Made by a program: the position numbers and the translations under genes. This document shows, piece by piece, positions 62,527 to 64,000 of a stretch of 64,000 bases of DNA. Position 1 is the stretch's first letter, and every line of letters starts with the position of its first letter. Source of the DNA: Clavelina lepadiformis (taxonomy: Eukaryota > Chordata > Ascidiacea > Aplousobranchia > Clavelinidae); assembly GCF_947623445.1 (NCBI RefSeq), contig NC_135241.1, positions 5,520,501 to 5,584,500 on the forward strand, given 5' to 3'. A model generated the notes under the pieces. The model was not told the origin of the DNA. It ran no database searches and saw nothing but the letters and a program-made list of their open reading frames with translations.

Positions 62527-63069
62527 ACGGAGGAATATATACAGCAAAATTCGCCTATATAGACACCTCAAGGAGATGAAGAAAAAGTGTCGATACAGAC
62601 GAATCAATATAAATTGTTCCTAAATTCCGGTTTTAGTTTAATGTAAGGGTAAATGTGTACTCTAATCAGCACTGCCGCTTAATTTTATGTTTTCGCGTAC
62701 ACTACGGCAAAGAACAACACAAACAAGATCGTGAAAAATAATAATGGTAGTTGTATTTACACGTAATACCCACGCAGACGGTGCTGATGCGGAGCAATAT
62801 GGCGTTACTACAGTAAGGTACAGTGCAGTATTTACTTCCTTGCAAAAACGATACGTAAAATACGATAGCGTCATTAAGTCGTAAGTGGGATTACGTCCCG
62901 GAGTGAAAAAAAGAGCTGCAACTGTCAATATAAACAAACAAAAAGCTTTGTGGGATCAAAAAAGGTGTCGATGTAGGCAAACTCGAATGTACGTAAAAAA
63001 TAGGAATTTCCCCGGGACCAACGAAAAAGTGTCGATATAGGCAAATTCTACCGCATATATCTTCCCGGG
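62527..63069. mobile_element. MITE-like element with GTGTCGATATAGG inverted ends
   Basis: The left part (62527-62566: GGAATATATA, then AAAATTCGCCTATATAGACAC) is inverted at the right (63030-63067: GTGTCGATATAGGCAAATTC, then GCATATATCTTCCC). Two further direct copies of the AAAGTGTCGAT motif lie inside, at about 62584 and 62961. The length of about 540 bp and the lack of coding suggest a MITE. Exact ends and target duplication are not resolved. Confidence 0.6.
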
Positions 63070-63414
63070 TAAGATTAAACAAGCACTAGCCTAATACGAT
63101 TCCCGTATGTGTTATTCGTCAGCTTATAAAACCTCCAAAAGGTTTTCTTGTCATTTTGTTTGGAGCCACTTCACGAGCTGCCTTCCCTCATCGGTTCGCG
63201 TTTCCGGCTCGCAAACTAATATGCACTGTAAATGAAATATGGTAGTTACCGAATTAATCTTAGTTGTTTTATCAGTGAATGCAAAAGCAACAATGTCCAA
63301 AATTGAAAAATGCAAATTTGTAGCAAATCACGAACAAACTAACAACCAATGATTGGCAGTGGTTAATCTCTCTGTGACCTATTGCCTAGTTGGAAATACA
63401 AGTTAAGATCAGTC

Positions 63415-63689
63415 CAGGGTTGTCCATGGGAAATGTCCCATGGGATGGGATGGGATGGAACAGCACGAATTGCAATTCCCATGGGACATGGGAACCAGTA
63501 CAGAGGTTATTGTTTGAAGCCATTTTGTGGGTGAAATCGATTTTAATTTAATATATCTATCCGAAAATGTAAATCTAAAAAATAATATCTGCCTGGAAAT
63601 GTCATAGCTTCATTCTAACCTGCCAATTTTAAATGGGATGGGACATTGGGATGGGATGGGACAGAAAAAAATGTCCCATGGACAAGCCT
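63415..63689. mobile_element. hAT-type MITE with GTCCCATGGGATGGG ends
   Basis: The left end CAGGGTTGTCCATGGGA (63415) and the reverse complement of the right end TAGGCTTGTCCATGGGACA (63689) are inverted repeats. Next to each end are GGGATGGGATGG tandem units, in opposite orientation. AGATCA occurs just outside both ends (63407-63412 and 63690-63695), consistent with a partly decayed target duplication. The terminus style resembles small hAT elements seen in many animals; that is from memory. Confidence 0.65.
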
Positions 63690-64000
63690 AAGATCACCAT
63701 TAAGTTACTTCGGTTTATCATGTGGTGTTCCATTTTTCAGATCTTACGTTTGATAAAAAGCGCTGAATATTAAATTCGAAATATTTACGTAATTCGTATC
63801 AAGTGTTGAAGAAAGTCATAGAATATAAGTCAGCTAGACAGCTAATATAGCACTCTCTACATAGTGTATATAAATGTCATACAGGAAACATCAATACCGA
63901 ATATAAATTAATCGAATTTATTTTTCATCTTTTCACTAAAACCCAATCAAAATAACAATGGTTCTTTATACACGTGGGTCATATACATACGTACGAGACA

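Larger units (their letters stand above)
61825..64000. other. Downstream region with small transposons
   Basis: It starts with the 3' UTR of the WxxW gene; I found no clear AATAAA close to its stop. Two inverted-repeat elements follow (62527-63069 and 63415-63689). No coding exon is supported up to the window end. Confidence 0.5.

Overview
This is eukaryotic, intron-rich, AT-rich genomic DNA, most probably from an ascidian tunicate (Ciona-like). The reasons are short GT-AG introns, compact tandem genes, animal-only families (SNRK, APP, CXorf65), and two trypsin-CUB proteases built like ascidian sperm acrosin. The species assignment is inference. I assembled seven multi-exon genes exon by exon. 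Six stay in frame from start to stop; the seventh (44262-48473) needs one frame correction. Layout: (1) 1735-10468, minus strand: SNRK, an AMPK-related kinase of 8 coding exons. (2) 10469-17080: gene-free DNA with a TIR transposon, a 50-bp palindrome and a diverged direct repeat. (3) 17081-19802 and 20530-23708, plus strand: two adjacent ten-exon trypsin-CUB proteases with matching exon structure, clearly a local duplication. (4) 23709-28578: repeat-rich DNA with a hAT-like end, a tRNA-derived SINE and an AT microsatellite. (5) 28579-41554, plus strand: an 18-exon amyloid precursor protein (APP) gene with a Kunitz domain and an acidic region placed after E2; intron 2 holds a decayed TIR transposon. 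(6) 44262-48473, plus strand: a secreted protein with two trefoil domains, a Ser/Gly-rich linker and a trypsin domain, with a 4-bp tandem duplication that breaks the frame in exon 2. (7) 49830-51335, minus strand: a homologue of human CXorf65. (8) 55798-61824, plus strand: a type I membrane protein with a mucin/CILP-type WxxW domain and a 128-codon terminal exon encoding a cytoplasmic tail. (9) 61825-64000: at least two small TIR elements. The window is not one pathway. Its theme is extracellular proteolysis: two acrosin-like proteases, a trefoil protease, and a Kunitz inhibitor domain inside APP with an arginine at P1. The most unusual items are the APP architecture (acidic block moved, copper-ligand histidines absent), the WxxW membrane protein, the trefoil-protease fusion, GC-AG introns in one protease paralogue, and a CaaX-like end on SNRK. 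I saw no convincing tRNA, rRNA or CRISPR.
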